Of a stretch of 64,000 bases of DNA, positions 35,614 through 47,069 are shown one piece after another (the first letter of the stretch is position 1; each line of letters opens with the position of its first letter). The notes under the pieces are model-generated. The model did no database searches. It saw nothing but the letters and a program-made list of their open reading frames with translations, and was not told where the DNA came from. A program made the position numbers and the translations under genes. The stretch lies in contig OX579638.1 of the NCBI GenBank assembly GCA_951230915.1, forward strand, positions 27,856,696-27,920,695, written 5' to 3'. The DNA is from Antitrichia curtipendula (Eukaryota > Streptophyta > Bryopsida > Hypnales > Leucodontaceae).

Positions 35614-36543
35614 AAAGCAAAGATCTTAAAAATAAGTTTAGGATTTTTAATTGTCCTGACTAACTAAGTCCAATTCATTGGACAAATTCTTTGATTTCAT
35701 CTATAAGTGATAATAGAATTGGAATTATACAATTCTCTTCCTATTTATTGAAATTTTAACTACTTTTTAAAAAAATTGGTTAGTATTTGCAACATGCCAA
35801 ATATTTTGTAGTTGCCTAGTTGGTGCTAGTACTAATGACTAGCTATTTTTCTTTTAAATTTCTTGAAAGTATTTTCACTTTGATTTTTATTGCAAGAATA
35901 TGAAGAACCTATTTGTTTTTGTTTTTTTTACATTCCTATCTAATGCATATCTAGCCTTACACAAATGTCATAACAAGAATCAGTAGAGCATTTAATAGCA
36001 AGCATTGATAGGCAACTAAATCTTGACGTTTGCTCTCAAATTCTTGGCTACAAATAATTATATGTGTGTAGGGGTAAAAATGGACACATGATGAATGCTA
36101 CCCTCACCCCCACCCCACCCCATTTCAATATGTCCATCTATTGAAAACAACTTGTACATTGTCTCAAATCATTTTAAGGGACCATTTTCACACAAACAAA
36201 ATAATTTATAATTTTTGGATAGAATCAAAGACAAATTTAGTAAATTTTAAGATCGATGAGCTAGAGGTGGGTGTCATTTAATCCCATTTACAGAGGTACT
36301 TGTAAGGAACTATATATGGCACAAGGAGAATCCACTTCATTGATCTCATAGAATGAAATTTGTCAATCCCATGTCACTATACATCCTATTTATCCCCCTC
36401 ATTTCCATATTTTTAACAAAAATTCTACAATATATTTGAAGTTTTGATTATCTTTGCAGATAATATGGGGCAATTAGAATAGGATAATTAAATAATTTAT
36501 TGCATGTTTCAATTGGATTATGAATAGAAATGAACAAAAAGGT

Positions 36544-36581
<38 letters not shown>

Positions 36582-37384
36582 GACACCCTACATCCATCAT
36601 TTGGTGTCATTGATTTTTAGAGGATGTAGTATCTCAATTCTAAAAAATGTACAAAACTGATTTCTTAATTTTTGTGTATATGCTATCAACATTTATCCTC
36701 TTGGTGTTTCATGATACAAAGATGTGTTTGAAGGTGCAAGAAGCTTTGATTGAACCTCTTTTTCATATAAAATTACGAAGTAACAATGGAAAGGCTACAT
36801 TTATTATTTTATTGAATGTTTTTGTAACTTTTTAATAAAATGTTGCATTCACAGAATTGGCAAAAATAATGAGGTCTATATACTAATACTTTGACTCATG
36901 AGGTTAAAATCTAAAACCTACATTTTTCATTGGACATCAATTCCAAACTATACTTCTAAGTTTCATTTGATGAGGAATCATTTAGAATAAAAAAAGTACA
37001 AACATCAATAACAATATTGTAATGATTACTTGGTTTTGGACAACTCTTGCAAATGAGAATCCTTGTGAGAATCTTTTTTCAAAATTCTATTCTTTTATGA
37101 ATACTAGATGGAATTTTTTTCTAATTCTATATGTATTTCAAACAAAGATTACTATTTATCAAAAAAAATTCACCAAGAAAATAGTAAAAAATATTTAACA
37201 TTGGACAATGTTAACAAAAATACTATTAGTTAGGAAAAATTATTGATGTTCTCACTATCAAGTCTCTTACTATTATTCACAAATTAATTGAAACAAAAAA
37301 CTTTGTCAATGATAGAAATTCAAATATAAATGTTTCAAAATTAATATTAAGTAACCTATAGATGTTTTCAATGCTTGATTGTAT
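35614..37384. other. AT-rich intergenic with a long TA microsatellite
   Basis: A pure TA run of about 32 bases lies at 36548-36579. No gene supported; the frame at 36647-36835 is AT-rich and unremarkable. Confidence 0.45.
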
Positions 37385-37521
37385 GGAATATCACTAGTCT
37401 AGTACAAGATCCTACGTTTAGATATGCAAAAAAAACATTTAAAGACTTTTTTTGCTCTTTGCTACAGAAATGGCAGTTTTGAGTGTTTTTTGATGGAAAA
37501 GAGGCCTTAGGACTTTAGGGG
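37385..37521 (+). repeat. Right-end fragment of the TTAA element family
   Basis: Contains TAGTACAAGATCCTACG, the AAATGGCAGTTTTGAGTG block and the terminus ACTTTAGGGG followed by TTAA (37522-37525). No matching left terminus was found upstream, so this is a truncated or strongly diverged copy. Confidence 0.65.
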
Positions 37522-37525
37522 TTAA

Positions 37526-39164
37526 CATCATCTCTTGGATTCAAACTTTAAAAATTACACTCAGTTGCATTAACATAAATGATGGCAAGTGAGAGTCCAT
37601 AAAAAATAAACACCCATGTACATGATTGGGGGGGGGGGGGGAAGAAAAGATTAATATGCTTAAAATGTAGGACAAGGATTTGGGTTCATGTATGCAAATT
37701 GGTTCAATATTTTAAAAGAAATACATGTAGCATATAGATATATTCATTTATAGTGTGTGAATGTATATATATATTTGTCTATGATGAACTCCAAGTGTTT
37801 ATAAAAATGAAAGATTTTCACTAAGTTACAATGTTATAAAACACATACGCTTTCACCTCTTTTCATCTTCTAAACTCTACATCTTTTTTTTCTTCTTGAA
37901 ACACATGGACAATTTCCATTGATAGAGGAAAAAGTACAACAAACTTAAGGAACAAGTCCCTAGCAATAATTATTTTGAAAACCTCTGCATCTTTTGATTT
38001 GCTTGAAGATTTGAATTTGATAATTCAATTAGTCTAAGAAAATTGCTAAGAAGGTATGAAATACTCTATGAAATTCTCATATGTACTCATGTATATGAGG
38101 TGAGATGGAAAAACATAGTGAAATCATAGATGACCTTTGTTTTGATCTTCCAACCTCTATATCTCTTGATACACACTTCCAATGCTTGAATTCATTAAAG
38201 TTTGGATTTGTTTGGATAGACTTTGTCAATAAAGATATCACGGTTGCTAGTATGTGAATCTAGGTGCCTAATTATATTATAAGTGCCTAATTATTTTATA
38301 GGTGTCTACATTATAGGTACCTATGTTAGAAGCACCTTTGATGGTCATAAGGTAATTATATTATAAATATGTATATTATAGACACCTTCAATAGTTGTAA
38401 AGTATCTACTTACACCTAGGTTCAAGGTTCCTAGGCTCGCATATCTAGGCTTACATGCTAGTGTCGTTTATAAAGATATAGTTTATTCTATTATGCTATC
38501 AAATACATCCACATTTGCAAGGTGAAAACCTAAAAGCAAGACAATATCTTAGATCACATTTATAGAATATGTCTTTAGTAACTGCATTTAGTTGTGATCC
38601 ATTTTAAAAAAACTGAACTCTCTAAATCCTTGCCGAAGATATCATTAGATGTTTTTTAGTTGCATTGGAGGGCTGTTTCAAGCATGTCTTTAATGTTGGG
38701 AACCAACCATTGTTGGCCAAAATTAAAAATATTTAAAAAACTAAACAAATATTAAAATATTAAAACTAAATATTATTATTTGATGTGGTAGTAATTTTTC
38801 CATTTCAAACTGCTAATTTGGGGCTGATTTGGCGCAATTCCAACATTCCCAGCAGTCCTTTACAACCCCAAAATTTCATCTAATGATTGCTTCTATTCTT
38901 AAGAACTAAGGATTGTTTTAGAATACATCTATTTTCACCTATTTGAAAATTCATAGATTATTCTGACGGAGTGCAAAAAATGCATATGAAGATATTCTAA
39001 AATATTTCGTTGACTTCCAGCAAGATTTGGCTAGAGTTTTTGTAATTTAATGGCAAGAACATTACTCAATTACTTACTTGGATGCAATTAGGTGTAGTTA
39101 CATTACTATCTTGTCTTGAGGTTTTGTATACTAGCCCCTAAATATCTAGAATCTTCTCCAAAAT
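37526..39164. other. AT-rich intergenic; poly-G tract
   Basis: A run of about 14 G lies at 37628-37641. The stretch 38255-38470 repeats short phrases such as TTATAGGTGCCTA and ATTATAGACACC several times, an irregular local repeat. No gene supported. Confidence 0.4.
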
Positions 39165-39715
39165 TGACAGTTTTGGAAAAAATCATTATAAAGTACTATT
39201 TGGAAGAATATTTTGGAATTGATATACAAATGAAATTCACAGATTTTGAATTTTAGATTTCATCCGTATGATTAGATTCACCAATGCTATTGCCAATGTG
39301 TTTATTTTTATGAATTTTGAAAGGAAAATTTTAAAATTCCTTCAAAACTCATTTACAAGCAAATTATTATTATTTTTGTAGTAAACTTGTTGGAATGGAT
39401 TTGAAAGGAGGTTATCTTGGCTTGGTGATTTTTTGAAATTTTTGTGTTCTTTACATCTAAGACCTCAATTTTGCAAATCTAATTTTGAACTAAAGCCAAT
39501 GCAATTTTGGCTTGGTCAACCATTTGATATACTTCCACATTTGCAATTTTAGAAAAATATGTACTCTAACACCAAATCCAACCAATAGATAGGACATGAA
39601 CTTGATAAAGTATCTCCACAAATTAGGATGACTTTCATCCAAGCAACAACGAGCAAGAAATAGAAATATTAATCTATTCATTGTCTATAAATTTGACGTA
39701 GGAGCGCTCCAAGGC
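39165..39715 (+). repeat. Dispersed repeat, second copy of 24050-24610
   Basis: See the first copy for shared blocks. Here it is not enclosed by the 150-bp inverted repeats seen at 23591-25694, so it may be an internal deletion or fragment. It ends 20 bp before a TTAA element. Confidence 0.6.
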
Positions 39716-39734
39716 TAGGGATCGCATTAGTTAA

Positions 39735-40307
39735 TCCCTAAAGGACCAAGAGATAGTCTAGATTTCTAAAATTGTGAAGATGTGAAAATGCAACTTAGAA
39801 TAATAATTTAATGATGACTCTCAAACATTAGTTAAAAAAGATTATCCATAGATCGTAACCATTTGGCTAGCTAGTTCACCTAGCACTCAAAGAAATATCT
39901 TTTAATAATATTTGAAGTCATAAATTAGTTTTTTTTCTAAAATCAATTGTAGATTGAATTATTTTTTATTCTTACAAGTATTTTTTTCCTAAAAGTTCAA
40001 AATTTTAAGTCCTAATTATAGTGATTTTTGAAGTTTTTTATTTTTATTTTTCATTCAAATCATTTTTGAAGGATCTTTTTATGAAATGAAAAAGCTACTT
40101 TTGAATCCAAACCTACCAATGAACTTTGAATTATAGAATATTTGCAAAGCAAAATCTTCAAAATTAATACTATGTAAATGTTAAAAAACTAATACAAAAA
40201 TCTTCCAAAAAATTGATGAAAGAAAAAAAACGAATTTCTGCATCCTTGAGATGTATGTATTTTCTTTCATTTGTTGTTTGAAAATTGAATGCTTGGTCCT
40301 TTAGGGA
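39735..40307. mobile_element. TTAA-flanked element, short variant (copy F)
   Basis: Termini TCCCTAAAGGACCAAG and CTTGGTCCTTTAGGGA are perfect inverted repeats of about 16 bp, flanked by TTAA at 39731-39734 and 40308-40311. At 573 bp it is shorter than the 930-bp copies. Its interior is largely unrelated AT-rich sequence, so it is a different subfamily sharing ends. Confidence 0.75.
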
Positions 40308-40470
40308 TTAAAGTAATGACACCTAATTCCAGTCCCTTTCTAAAACCACCCCTTGAGATTCTTGCCTAAAATATGCTCCATCTATTCAAAAGAGTCCATG
40401 GTCGGTCAGTTTTAAAAATATCTATTTTTAATACTTTAAAAATTCATAATTTATTCATATAGTGTCCTAT

Positions 40471-40797
40471 AAGGTAGGAGGTCCTAAAAGCATTCATGCT
40501 CCAAAATCTCCCACCTCTTCAAATATACACTATGTGTACATGTTTTTTTTTGTTGTACTAGCAATGTACAAATAGTGTATATTTAAGGAGGTGGGCAATT
40601 TTAGAGCCCTATGCCATTTCAACTTCAAAGTTTTATAACTAATTCCACAAAGCTCTAAAAAATATAAAACAACTTGAGTTGCATGCCAATTTCATTTGTC
40701 TTTCAAGGAAAATTTACTAAAAAATATTCAAAAAGTTTCACGGCCCCAAATTCAGATTTTAGCTCTTAGATGGATGCTTTATGAATCTTGTATTTTA
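40471..40797 (+). mobile_element. AAGGTAGGAGG miniature element, copy 4
   Basis: Starts AAGGTAGGAGGTCCTAAAAG after a TA; the right terminus is eroded. Internal landmarks: GTACATG followed by T-run, GTACTAGCAATGTACAAATA, and TTCAAGGAAAATTTACTAAA. Confidence 0.65.
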
Positions 40798-42079
40798 ATT
40801 GCATTCTAAGCAAATTTAGAACCCCCTTTTACTACTGAGGTAGGTACACCCAAAACTGCCACTTTTTGCTACTGAGCCTAATTACTATTATTAGACTGGT
40901 CAAATTTTCATATGTTCTTGTAGGCAAGTGAAAGGAGATTCCAACACACCAGAGAACATGACATTTTGATATTGTTATGCAAAAGTTATTAAGGAACAAA
41001 GTTTGGTTTTAAAAGCGTTTCTTCCACATAGGTATATAATTGATTTTGGAGACGTACACATAGTGTAGATGGCGGTTTAAAGTCAGTAGCACATTTGGAG
41101 GTACCTACCTTACTACAATCCCTACAAAAACTTTTTCAATACAATAATGAGAACCATGTTGAATTACTTATTTGGACGCTTTTAGATGTAGTTGTCCTTA
41201 CGGCTTGACCAGCCACCAAGAAGAGTGCAACCTTACCCAATGGTACGAGTTCCAACATAACTCTTAAATGAAGTTCCCGTCCATTGCCTCGCCTTGTCCT
41301 TGGCACCCACCTCAAGTACTTTAAAAACTCATCATCTATCTTCACAGTTGCCCATGTGGCATTTTTCGCCCACGTGGTTTTGCTTTAAAAACAAATGCCA
41401 TGATTCGTATTGCAATAGTCGGTCACTAACTAAGCTTATTTTGTCCGGCACAGTAATTGAACCTCACGGACCGCTGTTGCCTTCATAAAATGGGATCAGT
41501 TTTTATCTTTGCAATGAAATCACGGTTTCATTTGTGTAAAAATTAAAAATTAAAAAAAAAAAATCAGTGATTGAATTTTGTCATTCAGGTTTGTGAAATT
41601 CAACCGCACCGTCTTGTAGTTCACCTGTTGAAATCAGTAGTTTCCAAAAAAAGTTAAAGAGTAGATGTCAAAGATATATTAAGTGAAAATTCACCTTTGC
41701 ACCAATTGGTCTCAAGTTACGTCCTGTTTTGTTTCTCATTTGTCATCACATTTAAAAAGAATAAAATTCCATTATTATTATTTCTAAATTATACCTGATG
41801 TTTTATCCCTTATTAGAATCCTGGCTAGGCGGGGGAGTCACAGACTGACTGACTTTAAAAGACCGATGAGCGAAGCAATGACCAAACCGAGTGTCTTGAA
41901 GCACAATTTTTTTTTAAAGTTTGTTGGTTGTACGATAGTGGATGGAGATACTCGAAAGAATTCCACGAATGAATGTTTTGAAGACTTGGGTGAGTTTTCG
42001 TTGTGCCAAGATCGTTGGCTTTTTGACAACTTTGTTATTGGTTTGGCATTTACAGATCTTTACTTTCAATGCATGGCAA
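40798..42079. other. Intergenic, possible old gene remnants on the minus strand
   Basis: A minus-strand frame at 41136-41345 and the overlapping upstream stretch to 41500 are less AT-rich than surroundings. I do not recognise the product and no exon borders are clear. The 41862-42136 region has overlapping frames on both strands that look like background. Confidence 0.3.
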
Positions 42080-42515
42080 AGTTCCATTTTTATAATCTTC
42101 CTTGAAAATTCCAAAAGAAATGAGGTAAGAAAATGAGCTCACAAAACGGCTATCATTACGGTTTAAAAGTGCATAATAGCTTTATGATACATCCCATGTC
42201 CTCTATACCTCACAAAAGTTTCATGTCGTAATCTTCCTTGAAAATTCCAAAAAAAATGAGGTAAAAAAATGAGCTCACTACTTAATCAAAATGACTTCCA
42301 TATGTACGTTACAACTTTATAATAGATCACATGTCCTATGTAGCTTACAAAAGTTTCATTTTATAATCTTCCTTGAAAATATCCCAAAACAATGAGGTAA
42401 GAAAATGAGCTCACTACTTTTTCAAAATGACTTTCATATGGTTTAAAAGCACATAACAACTTTCTAATAGATTACAATCATGTCCTTTGGAGCTTACAAT
42501 GAAAGTCATAATGTA
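42080..42515 (+). repeat. Tandem repeat, three units of about 135 bp
   Basis: The phrase AATCTTCCTTGAAAAT recurs at about 42094, 42230 and 42364 (spacings 136 and 134). Each is followed by AATGAGGTAAGAAAATGAGC, then CTCACTAC, a TTTCAAAATGACTTnCATATG block and a CATGTCC block. Units differ by scattered substitutions. Non-coding. Confidence 0.8.
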
Positions 42516-42974
42516 TTGAAATCATATGTATCAATACTAGTACATGTAGAACCTCTCTTAGTGCAAGGTGTTGGAATTATGTACTACGAGAGGTTTATGC
42601 ATTTATAGAGGTGTAATGAATGGCCACCTAACAGATGTCAACTTCCAACACTACTAGTTTTCAGAAGAATGTGCTTCAAATAGGGCTCACCTACAATTGA
42701 CAATTATACACTAACAAAGTTATGCAGTAAAAAAGATTCTATCTATATTTTTGTTTGTTTAGGGTTTAATATTGTTTTATGGTTCTTCAAAGATCCAAAA
42801 TTTAATTTATGGACTTCCAAATATTCATTTTTTCACTTGGTTTTCAAATTTTAGAAAAATAATGAGCTCTGACTTCAATTTTGAGTTTCTACTCCATTAT
42901 GCTACTTTCAAAACCTTCCAAACCTTCCATATTGTACGTCAAAACTAATCGAAAATTTATTATTATTCCAGGAG

Positions 42975-43105
42975 GGACTTTTCTTCTGAAGTATCTGGCC
43001 ATTTGGAATTTACAGCAATTGTGTCATGGACTGAATTTGCTGTGAATTGACGTACAATATGGACATAACATTCAAGAGCTGTGAGAGCAGCTGCCTTCCC
43101 TCTGA
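42975..43105 (-). pseudogene. Inverted duplicate gene fragment (ALECY segment, partner at 44149-44343)
   Basis: On the minus strand it reads 'AAALTALECYV', like 'AASLKALECYE' in the 44149-44343 frame. On the plus strand 42986-43040 carries GGCCATTTGGAATTTACAGC and onward the same 55 bases as 44275-44330. The two parts are therefore rearranged pieces of one source. The frame does not continue into a gene. I do not recognise the source family. Confidence 0.45.
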
Positions 43106-43107
43106 CG

Positions 43108-43170
43108 GAATGATGTGGTATATTCCACATCATTTCATCCAAAGGATGAAATGGTGTGGAATATTCCACA
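43108..43170. repeat. Double-palindrome hairpin
   Basis: The arms GTGGTATATTCCACATCATT...CATCC and GGATG...AATGGTGTGGAATATTCCAC are inverted copies of 26 bp with two mismatches around a 3-base loop. Each arm contains its own palindrome GTGG(A/T)ATATTCCAC, so a cruciform with branched tips is possible. Confidence 0.75.
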
Positions 43171-43402
43171 CCCAACATTAGCTAATAAGCCACGCGTCAA
43201 TAATGTCAGACTTCTGCTCAGTGCCAAGGTCATGACTGCACAATCGGGTTACTGGGAAATTGAACACCCCCAATTCAGGAAATACAGAAAAAAATAGCTT
43301 TAAACCAATCAATACTTTGTGGTCAGTAATTTCAGTGTTTGAATTCCCGCACATTGCTTTGTAACCATTCAGGTTTTCGAATTTGGGATTAGAAGACAAT
43401 TA

Positions 43403-43978
43403 TTTATGTACATATGGGGTGGTAGGAGGTAGAACAACCCATGTGGGATATGTAATTTAGAGTTTGTAATTTCTCAACCGCTTATAGTTAAGTCTAAAGT
43501 AGGAATTGTGTTAAAACTATAATTTCAGACCTCATTTAGGCATAGTAAAATAACTTTTTACAAAATACTTTGAACTAAAATAAGTTGTAGAATCAAGTTA
43601 AATTTAATCTCCAAAAATCCGTTTGAGATTTAAATCTTCCACTCAAAAGTTATAGACAAATTTCATAGAGGGGTTTGAAAGGATTTTTTTTTGACATTTT
43701 CATACATCCTCTCTGAAATTTGTCCATAACTTTTGATTGGAAGATCTAAATTTAAAAAGGATTTTTGGAGATGAAACTTAGCTTGATTCCCCACCTTTTT
43801 TTAGTTCAAATTTTTTTGAAAAAAGATATTCCACTATGCCTAAATGAGGTCTGAAATTATAATTTTAACACAATTCCTACTTTAGACTTAATTATGAGCG
43901 GTTGAGAAATTACAAACTCTAAATTACATATCCCACATGGGTTGTTCTATCTCCTACCACCCCAAGTTTACATAAAGA
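43403..43978. repeat. Foldback element, about 575 bp with 270-bp arms
   Basis: The left arm from GGGGTGGTAGGAGGTAGAAC and the right arm ending GTTCTATCTCCTACCACCCC are inverted copies across almost the whole unit. Matching pairs include 'ACAACCCATGTGGGATATG' with its complement near 43925 and 'GACCTCATTTAGGCATAGT' with 'ACTATGCCTAAATGAGGTC'. The centre is near 43690. Non-coding; the transcript would be a long hairpin. Confidence 0.85.
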
Positions 43979-44148
43979 GTTTCTCTTTTCTACAAAAACA
44001 ATCAAAATAAAATTTTGATGGCAAATGGTTAGATTTCTTTGGTAGAATACTCAATGAATTCTTTGGGTTTTGACAGACCATCTATTTTATAATTATTTGT
44101 TTGTATATTTTGTCCTAGAATTAGCCCAAAAAAAAGATCGCACCATAA

Positions 44149-44343
44149 ATGTACTGCCATTGTCTCGGTCCTGAAGCTTACATTAATAATATGTGGATGC
44201 ATTTCGTGGATGAAGACTTCAGAGAGGCAAAGGCAGCCTCTCTGAAGGCTCTTGAATGTTATGAAGTTTCAGGCCATTTGGAATTTACAGCAATTGTGTC
44301 ATGGACTGAATTTGCCATGCATTTTGAACATCTGGAGAATTGA
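44149..44343 (+). pseudogene. Gene fragment of unknown family (ALECY segment)
   Basis: A 64-codon frame of normal amino-acid composition, with 'DEDFREAKAASLKALECY' near residues 22-39 and 'LEFTAIVSWTEFAMHF' near 45-60. Parts recur in inverted order at 42975-43105 and a weaker relative of the KALECY segment (MKAIECYV) lies in BK intron 7 near 4715-4775. No start context, introns or neighbours support a full gene. I regard it as a captured exon or decayed gene spread by repeats. Confidence 0.4.
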
Positions 44344-44404
44344 TGCAGTTCTGACCTGAGCATTGATGCAGCAGTTCCATCCAATTCGATACTGTAGCTC
44401 AGCA

Positions 44405-44724
44405 TTCTGGAAGTTTTTTTTGAGTTTTATGCTCTAAAAGCGCCCATGTTCTAAAAGCGATCATGATACAGAGGTACATTTTGCTTTCTTCAGTGTTCGA
44501 ACTGTGTACATTTCAGAAGGTGGTCGCTTTTAGAAACCACTGTGTTTGAACTTCAAAAATTCATAACTAATGCTACAAAGATCTGAAAAATACGAAACGA
44601 CTTGGGTTAGATGCCAATTCCATTTTTCTTCCTATATAAATTTACTGAAAATTGTTTCAATAAGTTTAACTTCCCTGAATAGGCGATCTGCTCTTAAGTG
44701 GTCGCTTTAAGAGCATACTACCTT
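44405..44724 (+). mobile_element. AAGGTAGGAGG miniature element, copy 5 (left end eroded)
   Basis: The right end CATACTACCTT is preserved, as are the internal TGCCAATTCCATTTTTCTTC segment, GTGTACATTTCAGAAGG block and 'GAAACGACTTGGGTTAGATG'. The left end no longer shows the AAGGTAGG terminus. Confidence 0.55.
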
Positions 44725-44871
44725 ACTGGCTATTTTCCTTCAATTCCCCAATTGAACTGTTTTTTCCAGAGTACAGAATCCCGCTATTTTTAAATAAAAA
44801 ATAAAAAATTTTACAGATTTTTTCATTGCCTTCTTGATGATGGTTTTCCAATTCCACCGGCTAACTTCCGA

Positions 44872-46876
44872 CTAGCCGCCGTAGCTTGGCATATGAGTTA
44901 AGTTACTTACAACTGTAGCCAAGGCTTGCAATTGATCGAGAGTGGGATTGTGAGGAACATTCGTTGGTGGGGTTTTCACACAACACACATGGAGCACAAG
45001 GGATTTGTCAAGCTCTCGCGGCCATGCACGCACCTGTTGAAAAAGCACAAATAAATTAACAAGTAGGGCCCTTGGTCCTTGGGTCCTTGGTCGGAGAGCC
45101 TTGATGAAGGTCCGTGGATCATCTTGGGTTGCCTTTTGTCCCATACATCCACAACATCCCAAACTTGGGTATGAGTGAGGAATCTGATCGAGTCGAGCTT
45201 GTATATTTTTTTCTTTCTTCTTCTTTAATTGAATCCGTTCTTTTTCTAAGAAAGGAGGTGAAAAAGGGGAGGGACGGAAGAAGGACCTTGCGGGCTGCAG
45301 GCTCTTTAGACTTTGATACCACCCACTCACACCCACTTCAACAAACTTATCATCTTAACATTTGTTTTGGCCGTGTTCAGGAAGGGAGGTCCCAGTTCAA
45401 GGACCCTCGGGCATGGTGCAATTGGGAGCTTTTTAGTTCATATGGTCACTCAGTGGGGATCCAGCTTAAATTTTTTTTTAAATAACAGAGAATGGAATTC
45501 AGTTGAGATTTTGCTTTTAATTGCAGCACACGGGAGAATTGGGAGTTTGGGACTAAATAATGACTATCCTAATAAGCATGTAAAATGTAAAACTAACTTA
45601 CTGATGGTCTGAATATATCCATGAGTGCACAACCACATGGCTGAAGTGGTGGCTTTTTGTCACATGCATAATATGTACAACTGACTAGAACTTATGTAAG
45701 GTAGCTGACCCCACTCCGACTTAGGACCTATTTTTGTTATATAGGTTATTCTTTTTCCAATCAGCAAGAGAAAAAGAGAAAATGCAGTGGTTAATTATGG
45801 CACAATTCCCAATGCAATCGTGGCGCATTACGATTGGCTGCAGTCTTGGTTGATTTTGCAACCAACTTGTGGTTGGAAATGGGAAGACCTATGTGATAAG
45901 AATAGGTCAAACAGAATCCTCAACTAAAAAAATTCATAGTAATTATGTTTTGAGAAATAAAATTCTGAAAAATATGAAATCCTTCTAAACTCTATTTCTA
46001 TACATGGAAAAAAAAAATTCACTCAAGAAATTTGTGCTCCAAATATGCGTAATTGCTTAGATGGTCGGAATGAGGTCGGCTACCTTAGTTTCGCAAAGGT
46101 TCATTTCTTGAATGTCATCATTGATGTATATTACATTTGATTGCACTTTTAACAAAAAATTTAATGCACTTATAAATAATAAATAAAATTAGAATTGGGT
46201 GTTAATTTGGATGTACAATACATCAAATTGAAAACGATTATTTTCCATTGCTTTGTCAATTGTGAGAAGTGGATTAGCTCACACTAATGTAAGGTAGTAG
46301 GTCCATAAATCACCCACCTAAGATGTGAAATTGAATTTTTGGGAGGTGAAGCTTCTTGAAATATTTTTTAGTTAAATTTTCCTTGCAAGACAAATGAAAC
46401 TAGCATCGAACCCAAACTGTTTTTTTTTTTTTTTTTGTAGCTCTATAGAATTAGTTATGAAATTTTGAAATTGAAATGACATAGGGATATAAAATCGCCC
46501 ACCTCCTACAATGTACATTATTTGTACATTGTTGAAAGCTATGACAAGGCAACATGTACAAATAGTGTACATTTGAAGAGGTGGGTGATTTTAGAACATG
46601 TGCACTTTTAGAACCTCCTACCTTAATTGTGTTACATGAACACGGGAAGCACGAGGGAACATGTACCAGTGGCTGACCCTCAAATTGATTCGCCTTTGCA
46701 ATGAAATACCATTTTCATTTGTTAAAAAAATAAAAAAAAATAAAAAAAATAAAAATGAATGCACCTAACCTACATACCTGAAAAAGTGGTGAACTTTGAC
46801 CCACAATGGAAGCATAAGTTGTGTCAGTATTGAGGCCTGCTTTTTGGACGTGGATCATAGTTGCCCAACTTGCCAT
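44872..46876 (-). CDS. Possible small two-exon gene, product unknown
   Basis: Exon 1 46876-46778 (33 codons from ATG) ends in CAG before GTATGT. Exon 2 starts at 45033 after a pyrimidine-rich acceptor (CTTTTTCAACAG), in the same phase, and runs to a TAG at 44872, giving 86 residues. An alternative donor GTAAGT inside exon 2 (near 44911) would extend the gene further. Composition is coding-like: 'SWATMIHVQKAGLNTDTTYA' in exon 1 and 'WPRELDKSLVLHVCCVKTPP' in exon 2. I recognise no domain. The 1.74-kb intron contains an AAGGTAGGAGG element. It could be real, partial or a pseudogene. Confidence 0.35.
46291..46624 (+). mobile_element. AAGGTAGGAGG miniature element, copy 6
   Basis: A 334-bp unit from AAGGTAGTAGGTCCATAAAT to GAACCTCCTACCTT, next to TA on both sides. 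It contains the internal inverted pair AATGTACATTATTTGTACATT and CAAATAGTGTACATTTG and a T homopolymer at about 46421-46436. It lies in the intron of the possible small gene. Confidence 0.75.
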
Positions 46877-47069
46877 GGTCGGTATAACAGTAGATTGCAC
46901 AATTATTACAGTTCAGCTGTGCAACTGATGAGGTGATCCAAATCCAAATTCAGCTCCAGTTTCAGACTTTCAGAGGTACATCATTCTTGCAATGCAGCCT
47001 GCTCACTCCGTCCAGTTGTATAAAAAATAAATAATATGAATATTGAAATTCAAGCTTTTTTTTTCTTAA

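Noticed and set aside
45114..45612. Plus-strand frames of 99-123 codons
   Set aside because: Opposite-strand shadows near the possible small gene, with no splice logic or family match.
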